Assembly (NCBI RefSeq): GCF_024323335.1
Contig: NC_066580.1
Span: forward strand, 139,743,170-139,807,169
Source of the DNA: Lathyrus oleraceus
Lineage: Eukaryota; Streptophyta; Magnoliopsida; Fabales; Fabaceae
DNA: 64,000 bases
Direction: 5' to 3'
Each line of letters opens with the position of its first letter. The first letter of the stretch is position 1. Shown piece after piece: positions 29,131-39,777 of this stretch. Both the position numbers and the translations under genes were made by a program. The notes beneath the pieces were generated by a model, which saw only the letters and a list, made by a program, of their open reading frames with translations, was not told where the DNA came from and did not search any database.

Positions 29131-32034
29131 AGGTTTGAATATGAGCGAGGTTCGATCCTCCGCTCTGGCCTTTTCCATTTTGGCCTTTGCATTATTTTCT
29201 TCATAGGCTTCACATGTTCACCTTGCCTTGTTCACTTTTTTTTAATTTTTCACCATACTAAATAATTCATAACTTCTTGATGGTTTGTCCAAATAACATG
29301 AGATTTTTTCCATGATAATCCTTGCCATGTCTAGTATTTTTTGTTGATTTTTGTGGAAATTGTGCACATGTGGATTTCTGTTTTGCCTAGGGTTTGTTTT
29401 TATATGCCATTTGTTGCACCATGCTTACTATTTTGATCATGAAATGATGATGCTTTATTGGAAATTCTTGAGATTTTACATGTGTGTTCTAGACTCATTC
29501 CTGGTCATTTTGATATGTGGTTTGTGATTTTTGAGTTCCTGGATTGTGAGATATGCTATGATCTTTAGAGGTGTGACAATTTGTGTCACACCATTTCTTG
29601 TGAAACTTCATGATTTTTGTTACCATTCCATATGAGCTTGAAATGACTTGAATTTTTGCATGTTGGATCTTCTGGATGTTGAGAATGCTTGTGAATTTTC
29701 CTGGAATTTTTGAAAGCATTTCCTATTTGTTTGATAATTTCTCCCCTGTTTGACCAATTGTGGACTTTTTGTGAGTCATGATTTTATTTGATTTGTGAAA
29801 TACTTGTGGTTAATTGGATGGACTTGAAATTTGGCATGTGTATTATAGACATCTTGAAGATTTCCATGGCTTTGTTTTCATTCATTTATCATGCTTGGTA
29901 TCTGTTTTATGATTGCTTGAAGTTGATACATGTTTGGGTGCCTTGTATGAGCTTGTTTGAAGTTGTGTTGACTTTATGAATTTAATTGACTTGCTTCCCT
30001 TGGTCCAAATGAGTTGAAATTTGGTGTGTAGGTCATGTTGTGAATGCTGGTTGATCATGAATTTTTTGGTGATTTATTGAAATGTTTGTGAGTTGATTTG
30101 AATTGAATCATTCTGTTTGGTCCTTTGAGCTTCAAATTGCATGCTTTGCACTCTTTGCTTCATGAAATGATAATGGTTGAGGATATGAACATGAGACCAC
30201 TTGGATTTGTTTCTTAATTGATTAATCTTGATTTTTGATAAGTTTCATGTTCTGTTTTGGCTTATTGCTCTTATTTTGACCCTAGTCTTGTACTAGTGGT
30301 TTGTGCTCTCACATTTGAGCTTTGTTTCAGGTTAAAAGCACAATTGCTTATGCTTGATGATGTGCACTCAATTGGAGTTGGCTTGTTGCTTGTTTATGAC
30401 TAACTTTGAGTTTGTTTTGTAGGTTTTGAAACTTGAGTTTGTGCCATGTGGCTTGCACCTTTGTGCATTGACTGTTGTTTGACTGTACAGTTAATTGTTG
30501 ACCATTGTCTGTTTGACTTTTGTTTGAGCTGAGTACTGATTATATTGGATTGATTTCAGGTACCTTAGTTGCTATAGTTCCCTTGTGAACTTGTGTTTAC
30601 TTTGCTTGCTAGCTTGAGCACTGAGGTATAATGATCTCTTCTCCATGTAGTCTGGAAGACCTGGCCTGTTACTTGGCCAGGCACCTGTCTGAAGTCCTCC
30701 TTAAGAGGCAATGCTTGTGCTTGTTTATTTTTGTCCCCAAGCAGGAAAAGACCTTTGTTAAGGCAATTGGCAGACACAAGAGATGTGCAATTCATCTCCT
30801 GTTATTCTGTTGAGTCGTCCCTTGGCTCACATCACATGTTGATGCCTTGTGGACATTAACCCAAGATCAGTTGAGTCAGTGTCATAAGTGTAGAAGGGTT
30901 CCCACTTTCTGGACCCACACTTTCTTGTCTAAAGCTCTCCCAGGCCAGGGATGAGAGCTGTGAAGTCTCATCTTCACCCACCTTTCATCTGGCTTCACCT
31001 TGACTCTCAATGTCAAGGTTACGAGCTAACATCACCCTGATACAGTTGGCTTGCTCTTGCAGCCTAACCCTTGTTTGAGCCCCACTTGGCGTGTATATAG
31101 TGTGTGCTATCTGTGATTGTTTGCTTTGCTATTGCCTGTGCTTTAGGTTTAGCTTGCTCCATGTGCAAGTTAGGTAGAAACCTTGACTTAGGGATGATTT
31201 TGCATGATAACATCTAGGCTCGAGTTAGTCTCCCTAGTTGTGTCTCCCTCTGTTATCTGGTTAGGCTAGTCCTGTGTCCCTGCGTAGGGGAACTACGTCG
31301 CCCTGATCCTCATACCAGATGAGGTACGTAGGCAGGAGATGAGCTGATCTCTCCGGGCGCCCTTTTTGTTTTGTCTTAGTGTGTGTCAGGAGATGGATGT
31401 AAGCCCAGCGATTGGCATTCCGTATCCTCTTGTTGTGTGCTCGGAGTCCGGTATAAGTCCACCAAGTGGCATCTGGTTTCCAGTGTGGGTGTGTTTTGGT
31501 TCGGAATCTGATGTAAGTCCAGCGATTGGCCTTCGGATTCCACGTTTGCCTGTGTCTGTTGTGTTTGCGTGCGTTAGCCGAGCTACGGATGCTCTGATTC
31601 TTCTTAGTCCAAGAAGATACGTATGCATAGGATGCGACATCCTAGCGAGCATGTTTTTACCCTAGTCCGAACTACTTCGACTCTGATGTCTATGCCTGAT
31701 AGACTAAGTAGGCCCAGGATGCGATATCCTGCCGAGTCAGTCTTGTTTGTTTTCTTGTGTATCTTTCAGCCGGTGTTTGTTTGTTTATGAGCAGTGTTTT
31801 AGCAACCATTTTCCTTCCTTTTGTGCGTGGATTCCGTCGAGTACAACGGATGCGTAGGGGTGCTAATACCTTCCCTTTGCATAACCGACTCCCGATCCCA
31901 TTCTCTTTGGTCGCGAGACCATGCTTTTTCCAGGTTTACTTCGAGCATTCCCTTTCCCTCTTTTGGGATAAATAACGCACGGTGGCGGCTCTGTTGTCTT
32001 CGTTTCCCGCCGATTTTTCGCGTAATGCGACAGC

Positions 32035-32052
32035 TGGCGACTCTGCTAGGGA
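32035..32052 (+). other. Primer-binding site, C copy 1
   Basis: TGGCGACTCTGCTAGGGA after GC at the LTR end; one base differs from the A/B site. Confidence 0.85.
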
Positions 32053-32987
32053 AAAAGAGAAGTTGACCTCTTGCTGGTCCATCTTCCCTAAGCGAGTCTC
32101 TCCTAGCGCTCTCTAGGTTAGGGCTTTGGTTGCTTTGTGCTGCTTTATTTATTGCATTCATTTGTATATATGTGCATTTATTGTTTGCATTTATTGTTTG
32201 CATTAATGTTTGCATTCATTCATATTCATCTGCTGGTTGTGCTGTGTTCTCTCTGTTTGGGGTGGGAGTTACTCGAGGTAAAATGCCCAATACCCAGGCT
32301 ATGAGTGAAATCTAGGAAACCTAGGAATAGAGTGATTCATGGGAAGCGGGTGGTATGCGCCACCTAGCGGAACATTGATATCACGAGCAGTTCAGACTCT
32401 GATGGGGTATTATCGGTGCATACATCGGGTGTGCACAGGATGATATTCTTGAAAGGGTTGTTTATCCTGCGTTTCTCTCGACCTTACCCTGGCCTAGATG
32501 ACACCCGTGAGTGGGGAGGGAATGATCATTATTACAGATACAGTTGGTGACTTGTCGGTGACTTGTTGGTGACTTGAGGTCCTGTTGGTGACTCAGTTTT
32601 CTCAGATTGGGTTCAGACGATAGTTTATTAGTTGACTTTGGGTTTCAGATGAATTGTGGTTCCGAGTTCGAGCCGAAGCTTCGATCCTGTGTGCTGAGAT
32701 GCACAGCCTGACCAGTCATGTTCGCATCATTTGCATCATAGCATGTTTATTTTTCAAAAAAAAAGAAAAATAATGCAGGAAAAAGAAAAAAGTTAACCCG
32801 CATGTGCATATCCTTTATCAGGATCATTCATGATAAAATATAGTACCCATATCATGCATATCATGCACATATTATCCTATCATTGCAGACGTGTTTGGAG
32901 AGACTTCTCACTTTGGTTCCTGACTGAGACAGGATTGCTGACCGTCGACCGCATCGTTACTCAACCAGACTCAATCATCAGAAGATT
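32053..32987 (+). other. 5' leader, C copy 1
   Basis: Noncoding. Homologous to the leader of A (58320-59118, reverse complement): shared blocks around CCTTACCCTGGCCTAGATGACACCCGTGAGTGGGG-like sequence (32482-32520) and short GGTGACTTG/GGTGACT repeats at 32545-32595. A TTGCAG at 32883-32888 before the gag region resembles a splice acceptor. Confidence 0.6.
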
Positions 32988-34508
32988 ATGGACCAAGTTC
33001 AGACGGAGTTGGCTGAGATGAGGGCGAACATGGCCCAGTTCATGGCAATGATGCAAGGGGTTGCGCAAGGTCAGGAAGAGCTTAGAGCCCTGGTTCAGAG
33101 ACAGGAGACCGTGATTCAGACGTCCAACCGTGCTTCACCTGCTGGTATCCCTGCTCATGAGAATATCAATGTTGTTGCTCCCACTAACGACTATGCCGTC
33201 GGGGATGAGTTGAGAGGAATAAGAATTAATGGACAGCCTCTTGCGACAGAGACTGTCAATGCCAGAGATACCCGAGCTCCGGTTCGTCATCCAGCTCCTA
33301 TTGTCGACAGACAAGAGGACATGTTCACATTGATGAGTGAAGATGATGATGTGGTTAGAGTTGAGGATAGGGATAGAAAAGTGGATGCCCTTGCTGAGAA
33401 AATTCGTGCCATGGAGTGTCAGAACTCTCTGGGGTTCGATGTAACCGATATGGGTTTGGTTGATGGGCTGAGGATCCCCTACAAATTCAAAGCACCCTCG
33501 TTCGACAAATATAATGGTACTTCCTGTCCTCGCACCCATGTGCAGGCTTACTTCAGGAAAATCTCCGCATACACTGACGATGAAAAGATGTGGATGTACT
33601 TTTTCCAAGACAGTTTGTCTGGAGCGTCTTTGGACTGGTACATGGATCTGAAGAAAGAATCAGTCAGAAGCTGGAAAGATCTGGGTGAAGCCTTTCTGAG
33701 GCAATACAAGCACAACATGGACATGGCTCCGAGTCGAACTCAGTTGCAGAGTTTGTGTCAGAAGACTGGTGAAAGCTTCAAGGAGTACGCCCAAAGATGG
33801 CGTGAGCTAGCCGCAAGAGTACAACCTCCGATGTTGGAGAGAGAGCTGACTGACATGTTCATCGGGACCTTGCAAGGTGTGTTCATGGACCGCATGGGAA
33901 GTTGCCCGTTCAGTAGCTTTTCTGATGTTGCTGTCTGCGGGGAGAGAACTGAGGGTCTCATTAAAGCAGGAAAGATACAAGATCCTGGCTCTTCCAGTTC
34001 TAAGAAGCCACTCTCTGGGGCACCCAAAAGGGGAGAGAATGAAACAAATGTTGTGCACCGTCGGAGGAATGTGAACAGAGGACAGTATCGTCAGGTTGCT
34101 GTTGTGACTATTCCAGCAACTCAAACTCAACAACAGCAGAGAAGACCAACTCAGCAATATCAACAACAACAACATCGTCCTCAGCAGCAGGCTTACCAGC
34201 CTCACAATGGTAATCAAGCCAGTACAAGTAATGAGAGGAAGAAGATCATTTTTGATCCGATTCCTATGTCGTATGCAGAGCTGTATCCCTCTTTGATAGA
34301 GCGGAACTTGATTACTCCCAGAGACCCGCCGGCTGTACCCGTCAACCCTCAGTGGTGGTATAGGCCTGATCAACATTGTGTGTATCATTCGGGTGCTCCT
34401 GGTCATGATGTGGATAGTTGCTTTCAGTTGAAGATGAAGGTTCAAGACCTTGTGAGGTCAGGGATTCTGAACTTTGAGGACTTAGGTCCCCATGCTAATC
34501 AAGCTTGA
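32988..34508 (+). CDS. gag: Ogre C gag, copy 1 (intact)
   Basis: 506 residues from MDQVQTELAEMRANMAQFMAMM. A coiled-coil-like N-terminus is followed by a capsid core (SFDKYNGTSCPRTHVQAYF, YFFQDSLSGASLDWYMDLKKESVRSW, EYAQRWRELAARVQPPMLEREL), a Gln-rich linker (about 375-410) and a zinc knuckle of form C-x2-H-x5-H-x4-C at 464-478 (CVYHSGAPGHDVDSC). It lacks the protease part and stops 28 residues after the knuckle. Homologous to B gag throughout. It is the only intact gene of element C and may let its RNA be packaged, with enzymes from elsewhere. Confidence 0.9.
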   Translation: MDQVQTELAEMRANMAQFMAMMQGVAQGQEELRALVQRQETVIQTSNRASPAGIPAHENINVVAPTNDYAVGDELRGIRINGQPLATETVNARDTRAPVRHPAPIVDRQEDMFTLMSEDDDVVRVEDRDRKVDALAEKIRAMECQNSLGFDVTDMGLVDGLRIPYKFKAPSFDKYNGTSCPRTHVQAYFRKISAYTDDEKMWMYFFQDSLSGASLDWYMDLKKESVRSWKDLGEAFLRQYKHNMDMAPSRTQLQSLCQKTGESFKEYAQRWRELAARVQPPMLERELTDMFIGTLQGVFMDRMGSCPFSSFSDVAVCGERTEGLIKAGKIQDPGSSSSKKPLSGAPKRGENETNVVHRRRNVNRGQYRQVAVVTIPATQTQQQQRRPTQQYQQQQHRPQQQAYQPHNGNQASTSNERKKIIFDPIPMSYAELYPSLIERNLITPRDPPAVPVNPQWWYRPDQHCVYHSGAPGHDVDSCFQLKMKVQDLVRSGILNFEDLGPHANQA

Positions 34509-34989
34509 AGATAACAAGCCCCGGGCTGGTGTCGGCTTTTCTTCTGAAGTCTTCAACGAAGAGGGTTGTTCAAAAGCAGAAGTTGCTGATGCAAAGGATT
34601 CTGACATTTGTCATCCCTGGAGGGATCTATCGCAATTGGGTCACTGTGGGCGTTCCTACAGTTGTTCATAAGTCAGAGTAATAATCACTTTGTTTAAAAA
34701 CCCTTCTCCCATGCCAAAAGGAGAAGTGATGACATTGTTGGCAACATTTGAGCAATGATATTTTCATTCAAATAAAGCATGTTAAAACATTTGTTTTTCC
34801 ATTTGTTTTCCCTTTTCGCTTTTTGCATGAAATTGGTGATCACAAAAAACCAAAAAAAACAAGAATAAAAGCAATCTTTTCATCTGCATAACGATTGTCT
34901 TGTTTGATTTCCAAAAAGCTTTTCATATCAAATCATTATGCAGGTTGATTCTTAAACCCATTGAACATAGCGATCCGACGTCATCTCCC
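34509..34989 (+). other. Gag-pro remnant and intron-like segment, C copy 1
   Basis: Broken coding remnant after gag, then T-rich sequence ending in ATTATGCAG|GTTGATTC (34943/34944), which lies where the A and B intron acceptors are. No intact protease. Confidence 0.5.
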
Positions 34990-35583
34990 AATTTTGAATT
35001 CCCTGTATTCGAAGCGGAAGAAGATGATGTTGAAGGGATTCCTGACGAGATTTCCTGACTTCTTGAGCAAGAAAAGAAGATCACTCAGCTGCATCTCGAG
35101 AATCAGCAGAACAGCCAACTGGGGCATAGAAAGGAAAAAATGAAAGAAAAAAAAAGAAGAAAAAGAGGAGGGTGCAAAATCCAAGGAAAAAAAGAAATCA
35201 AAAGAAAGAAAGAAACAAAAGAAAAATAGCACCCTCAAGTCCCAAGTTGGCTGATGCTGAACAGATTCAGAGTCGTTACGACCAACTGAATCCGATCGAA
35301 AAGAAGAGATTAACTGCCATGTGTCATGGTTAGTCATATCAGCAGAGAGTGAAAAAAGCATTCGACAAGAAGGTCAAGCCTCGTGTGTTCCGAGAAGGTG
35401 ACCTCGTGCTCAAGGAAGTCTTGTCTTTCACGCCCGATTCCAGGGGCAAGTGAACCCCAAATTATGAATGTCCATATGTTGTCAAGAGAGCCTTTTCAGG
35501 CAGTGCTTTGACACTTACAACGATGGATGGAAAAGTTCACTCGTCCTATGAATCCAGATGCAGTCAAGAAATACTTCGCCTAA
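34990..35583 (+). pseudogene. Pol remnant of C copy 1: RT start fused to integrase C-terminus
   Basis: Begins NFEFPVFEAEEDDVEGIPDEIS, the start of the Ogre pol frame, broken by TGA near 35056 and then by a purine-rich insert (35135-35230). It resumes with RYDQLNPIEKKRLTAMCHG, then TAG, then KKAFDKKVKPRVFREGDLVLKEV and PNYECPYVVKRAF, the integrase tail, ending at TAA 35583 after PDAVKKYFA. All catalytic domains between are deleted. Stops include CAG-to-TAG and probable CGA-to-TGA changes. Confidence 0.8.
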
Positions 35584-35610
35584 AACAAAAACAAAAAAGT
35601 AGAACAGCTC

Positions 35611-35766
35611 GCTAAGTCGAACACCCCAAAGGGCGACTTAGGCAAAAAGGAGCGTCTCGGTGGATTGAAAACCCGAAAGGGCGATCCAGGCAAAAGTTAG
35701 AGACATTGAAAGAAAAAAAGAATTTGCATCCCGCTAGATTGAACACCTCACACTGGGGCAATCTAG
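35611..35766 (+). ncRNA. Post-integrase hairpin array, C copy 1 (candidate structured RNA)
   Basis: Three stem-loops: TAAGTCG/CGACTTA (35613-35619 with 35634-35640), GGATTG/CGATCC (35662-35667 with 35682-35687), CTAGATTG/CAATCTAG (35734-35741 with 35759-35766). Each is followed by GGCAAAA. The second encloses an inner CCC-GAAA-GGG stem-loop after AAAA. Stems one and two match stems three and four of A and B. Confidence 0.75.
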
Positions 35767-35770
35767 GCAA

Positions 35771-37730
35771 AAATTAGGGATTTGGCAAGTAACTGCATCC
35801 TGACAAGACTGTGCTCTATATCTGTCATCCGCCAGAGATTCTCGATTTGTCGTTGACTGAAGCTTCGAATACATCGAAATTCGAAATGGTAGAGAAAAGG
35901 TCATTATGTTCAATGTAGCCCTCTCCAATATATATCACCGATTTCAAACTTGTACAGATCTATGGAGTCTTGCCATTTGCAGACTACCATTCCATCACAT
36001 CAATTTGAGCTTTTATCCAATTATTTGCACTCTTATTTGTTTCAACTCAACAAATGTTTTGCATGTTTTTAATTGATAAAGTATCATTGTTTTCAAAATA
36101 AACAAATTTTTCACAAAATTGTTCTTAAGCAAAGTGAGCATTCACAATGATGGAAGGATACTTAGGAGATTCGCAGTGCTCTCCCAAGGGTGGTATGATT
36201 ACCAACAGGTAAGACATTTGTTCGTATCTCGAGCATAACTGTATCTTTTTCCTGTAGAACCTCTTATGGTTTCTCCTCAGCGAGGTTGCCCAGTGCAGTG
36301 TTGGTTGAAGTTGTTCATCTTCATGTCCCCGGCAGTGCGGCATTCGTCCTCCAAGTCCCTGTTAGCCCTATTGTGGTGCATCCCCCAGTAGAGTGTTGTT
36401 TGAGCCCTATTGTGGGGCATCCCCAGCAAGGTTGCTGTTAAAATACTGTTGTGGGGAGTTCCCCAAGCAGAGTGTTTACTGAAGACTTCAACTTTCGTCT
36501 CTTCAGCAGAGCAGCCTTCTCCTTTCCCCGGTATGGGTGCTTGTCTTTGGAAGATTCGGTACTTGGTGGATTGACATCCCAGTACTCCGTCATTTCCCTC
36601 GGATAGATTCCTCAACAGAGTTGCTGGCATGATGAACTTTATCAATGCCTATCTATCCTCACCAGAGATCTGGTTGATTCTTGGTATCTCTGCTTTCCAG
36701 CATGAGTGAGAAGTCGGTGCTCCCCCGGCAGAGTTTTCCTCAAGCAGATCTCTTCAAGCAGAGTCTCCCCACAAAGTTGAAGTATCTGATCTTTGGGCTC
36801 CCCAGCGGAGTTTTCATCATTTGCATTTTGCATATAGTAATCATTGCATCCTCAAATTGCGTAGCATTTCCATTCAATATGGAGCATTACGCCATAGAAA
36901 AATTCAAACATATGCATTCATGTGTTACCCACCAGACCGTATCCCCGGCAGAGGCGGATTCTCGTTCAACATCTGTACGGCACATTTGCTACAGTTGCTC
37001 CTGACAGCATTCAGGATTGATACCCCCCTGAGAGGTTTATTTCCTCATCCGTTGGTGAAAGGAAAACCAGATCTCCCCAGTAGATCCTCCCCTAGCAGAG
37101 GTGGGTGTGTCTGATCTCTCCATATAGAGTCGACCCCTTAAGCAGAAAGTGTCTGTCATTTCCTTCTGCGCTCCCCACTGAGTTATATCCTCGTGGATGA
37201 CGGTTGCTTCCGTTCCCTCCCACACATAATGGGATGGGTTTTCCCTATTGAGTTCTTTCCTCATTAGGATGAGTCTTGATTCAGTTTTCCTTTTTGGATC
37301 GATCCTGAACTGGCTTCCTTGGGCTGTCTCTTGTGTTTCCCTGTGGTATAAATGAATAGTTGCTCACTAACCGGCACTCATTCATCTTATCCTCAGCGGA
37401 ATGTGTTGGCTTCTACCTACGAACCGGTAGTTGTAAGTCCTATCTCCGTGGTTTTCTGCCTACTAACCGGTAGATGTAATCCCCTCTTTGTGGTTATCAT
37501 TATCCAGTCTCGATATTGATATTCCTTTTCCCTTTCGGATGTTTGCTTTGATTAAGCATCTTCTCCCCAGCGGGTCTTCCCCTTCCTTTTGGATAGTTGC
37601 TCCGAGTAAGCCATTTTATCCTCAGTGGGTCTTCTTTCATTTACCGTTGCTGGTAATGTTTGTGGTTTCCCCTTTTGATTGGTCATCTTTGCATACCTAG
37701 TCTGGTACCCCGATGCCTTTCTTTTCGGTT
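35771..37730 (+). other. 3' noncoding region of C copy 1 with PBS-complementary repeats
   Basis: No gene. Between 36381 and 37600 the motif TCCCCAGCAGAG and variants recur (36381 CCCCAGTAGAGTG, 36421 CCCCAGCAAGG, 36460 CCCCAAGCAGAGTG, 36722 CCCCCGGCAGAG, 36800 CCCCAGCGGAG, 36945 CCCCGGCAGAG, 37074 CCCCAGTAGA). The conserved island shared with A and B is 36859-36922 (GCGTAGCATTTCCATTC...GGAGCATTACGCC). Confidence 0.65.
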
Positions 37731-38440
37731 GATCTATCCTTTAACAACCTACAACCCGGTTAGGATAATCTTCCATGCGAGTGTATTATCTACGTTTTGA
37801 CGGCTATAGATAATATATCTCATGCGCTCTTTGGTCAATCTTTTGATTGTTTTCACCATTAGAGTAAGATTCGTATTCCTTTGTTCGGAATCGAATGTCC
37901 ATCCTTTAACAAGTTTTCCTTCGCTCTCTTCAGGATGATGTCGGTCGATCTATCCTTTAACAACCTACAACCCGGTTAGGATAATCTTCCATGCGAGTGT
38001 ATTATCTACGTTTTGACGACTATAGATAATATATCTCATGCGCTCTTTGGTCAGTCTTTTGATTGTTTTCACCATCAGAGCAAGATTCGTATTCCTTTGT
38101 TCGGAATCGAATGTCCATCCTTTAACAAGATTGCTTTGCTCGCTCTCTTCAGGATGTTGGGTGTTTTGGAATACACCAATTCACGATTTCGGTCGATTTA
38201 TCCTTTAACAACCTACCAACCGGTTAGGATGATCTTCCATGCGAGTATATTATCTACGTTTTGACGGCTATAGATAATATATCTCATGCGCTCTTTGGTT
38301 GAACTCTTTGTTTGTTCCCCAGCTGAGTAAGATTCGTATTCCTTTGTTCGGAATCGAATATCCATCCTTTAACAAGTTTTCCTTTGCTCTCTTCAGGATG
38401 ATGAGTGTTTTGGAACACAAACCAATTCACGTTTTGGTCG
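37731..38440 (+). repeat. Tandem repeat, about 216-248 bp period, three-plus copies
   Basis: Units starting GATCTATCCTTTAACAACC at 37731, 37947 and GATTTATCC at 38195, with a partial fourth (TTCGGAATCGAATATCC, ~38350). Each contains the dyad ATTATCTA...TAGATAAT. ORFs here are by-products of the repeat. Confidence 0.85.
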
Positions 38441-38510
38441 GCCACCTTTTTCATGCCTACAACCCGGTATCCTTGGTGTTCCTTCCTGTTTTCTCTTTGT
38501 CGTGACCTTG

Positions 38511-39560
38511 ATCCCCAGAGAGTTACCTCTCCGTTGGTTTCGATAAACGTCGAGTTTTTCCTAGTTATCCATTGATATCTAGTTGTATCTCCTCTCCGGG
38601 TCATCCGTTGATGTCCGGTCCTCCTCTCCGTTGGTGTCGATAAACGTCGAGTTTTTCCCAATCGTCCGTTGACGTTTGTTTGAGTCTTGTTCTCTCTCCC
38701 CAGTAGGGTTACCTCCCCGTTGGTTTCGATAAACGTTGAGTTTTTCCTATGCGTCCGATGACGTATAGTTGCTTATTCCCCACAGATCATTAGTTAATGG
38801 TTGTTGATTCCCCCCAGAGTTACCTCTCCGTTGGTTTCGATAAACGTCGAGTTTTTCCCGATCGTCTGTTGACGGTTGTTGGTAATGTATTTCCCCATGC
38901 AGAGTTACCTCTCTGTTGGTCTCGGTAAACGTTGAGTTTTTCTCATTCGTCCGTTGACGTCTGATTGTGTATCCTATTCCCCAGTCATCCTTTGATGTCT
39001 GGTTGCTTCCCAGCCAGAATCCCCAGTAGAGTCGTCGGTGGACGTCTTATTCAGTTTCTGGTTGTTATACCCCTTCCTTAGTGAAGTGGCTTCTCCTCTC
39101 CGTTGGTGTCGATAAACGTCGAGTTTTTCCTAGTTATCCGTTGATATCTAGTTGTACTTTCCCCAGTTTTCTCCTTCTCCGTTGGTGTCGATAAACGTCG
39201 AGCTTCTCCCTTTCGTCCATTGACGTCTGGTCGAGTCTTTCTCCTTCTCCGTTGGTGTCGATAAACGTCGAGCTTCTCCCTTTCGTCCGTTGACGTCTGG
39301 TCGAGTCTTCCCATTCATCCGTTGATGTCGGGTTACCTCTCCGTTGATCTTGGTAAACGTCGAGTTTTTCCTGGTCGTCCCCAGTAGAGTTACCTCTCCG
39401 TTGGTTTTGGTAAACGTTGAGTTTTTCCTACTACGTCCGCTGACATGTGGTTGTATCTCTTCCAGTCATTCATTAATGTCTGGTTACCTCTCTGTTGGTC
39501 TTGGTAAACGTCGAGTTTTTCCTAGTTGTCCGTTGGCATCTAGTTGTGATTTCTATTCCC
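38511..39560 (+). repeat. Ogre C minisatellite with micro-hairpins
   Basis: About twelve variable units of CTCCGTTGGTNTCGATAAACGT-like sequence followed by a short dyad such as CGT-CCGTTG-ACG, CAT-CCGTTG-ATG, ATGCGT-CCGATG-ACGTAT. The first part forms TCGA-TAAACG-TCGA or CTCGG-TAAACG-TTGAG. CCCCAGTAGAGT blocks lie between units (for example 39020, 39379). Related to the CGGTAAACATCGAG units of element A (sense). Confidence 0.8.
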
Positions 39561-39755
39561 ATTCATCGTCATGTGATGTCTGGATGTGGTTGTACCCTTG
39601 AGAGAAAATCAAAATCCCCAGCAATAAACATCAAATCCCAGTGGACGTTTCCGTTGGTGGATCCTTACATTGTGCAAATTTCTACGGTTCTTCGGTATTC
39701 AATCCCTGTTTACCCTGAAAGTTTGACAGTCGTTGCTCTCAACCATTCGGGTTCC

Positions 39756-39777
39756 CAGTTGATTGAATAGGGGCAGC
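39756..39777 (+). other. Polypurine tract, C copy 1
   Basis: TTGATTGAATAGGGGCAGC directly before LTR 2, identical to the site in A. Confidence 0.8.

Larger units (their letters stand above)
27290..32032 (+). repeat. LTR 1 of Ogre C (4743 bp)
   Basis: Starts TGTAGCACCTCAAATTTGCA, ends TAATGCGACA, followed by GC and the PBS. TATA box at 28325-28332. U5 includes a block (31570-31660: CCGAGCTACGGATGCTCTGATTC and GATACGTATGC) common to A and B LTRs, and a PBS-like TGGCGGCTCT at 31983-31992. The small ORFs inside do not resemble proteins. Confidence 0.9.

Noticed and set aside
31799..32215. 138-residue minus-strand ORF in LTR 1 and its copies at 44287-44703 and 50877-51308
   Set aside because: Lies across LTR end, PBS and leader; no protein similarity and opposite to the element's sense.
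33135..33608. 157-residue minus-strand ORF in each gag copy
   Set aside because: Shadow of gag in the antisense frame; no independent signal.
33807..34445. 212-residue minus-strand ORF opposite gag, repeated at 46295-46933 and 52901-53539
   Set aside because: Exact antisense of the real gag. Conservation in three copies is explained by copy identity; the translation is Leu/Ser-rich without domain likeness.
39078..39314. Basic repetitive minus-strand ORF in the C minisatellite
   Set aside because: Antisense of tandem repeat units only.
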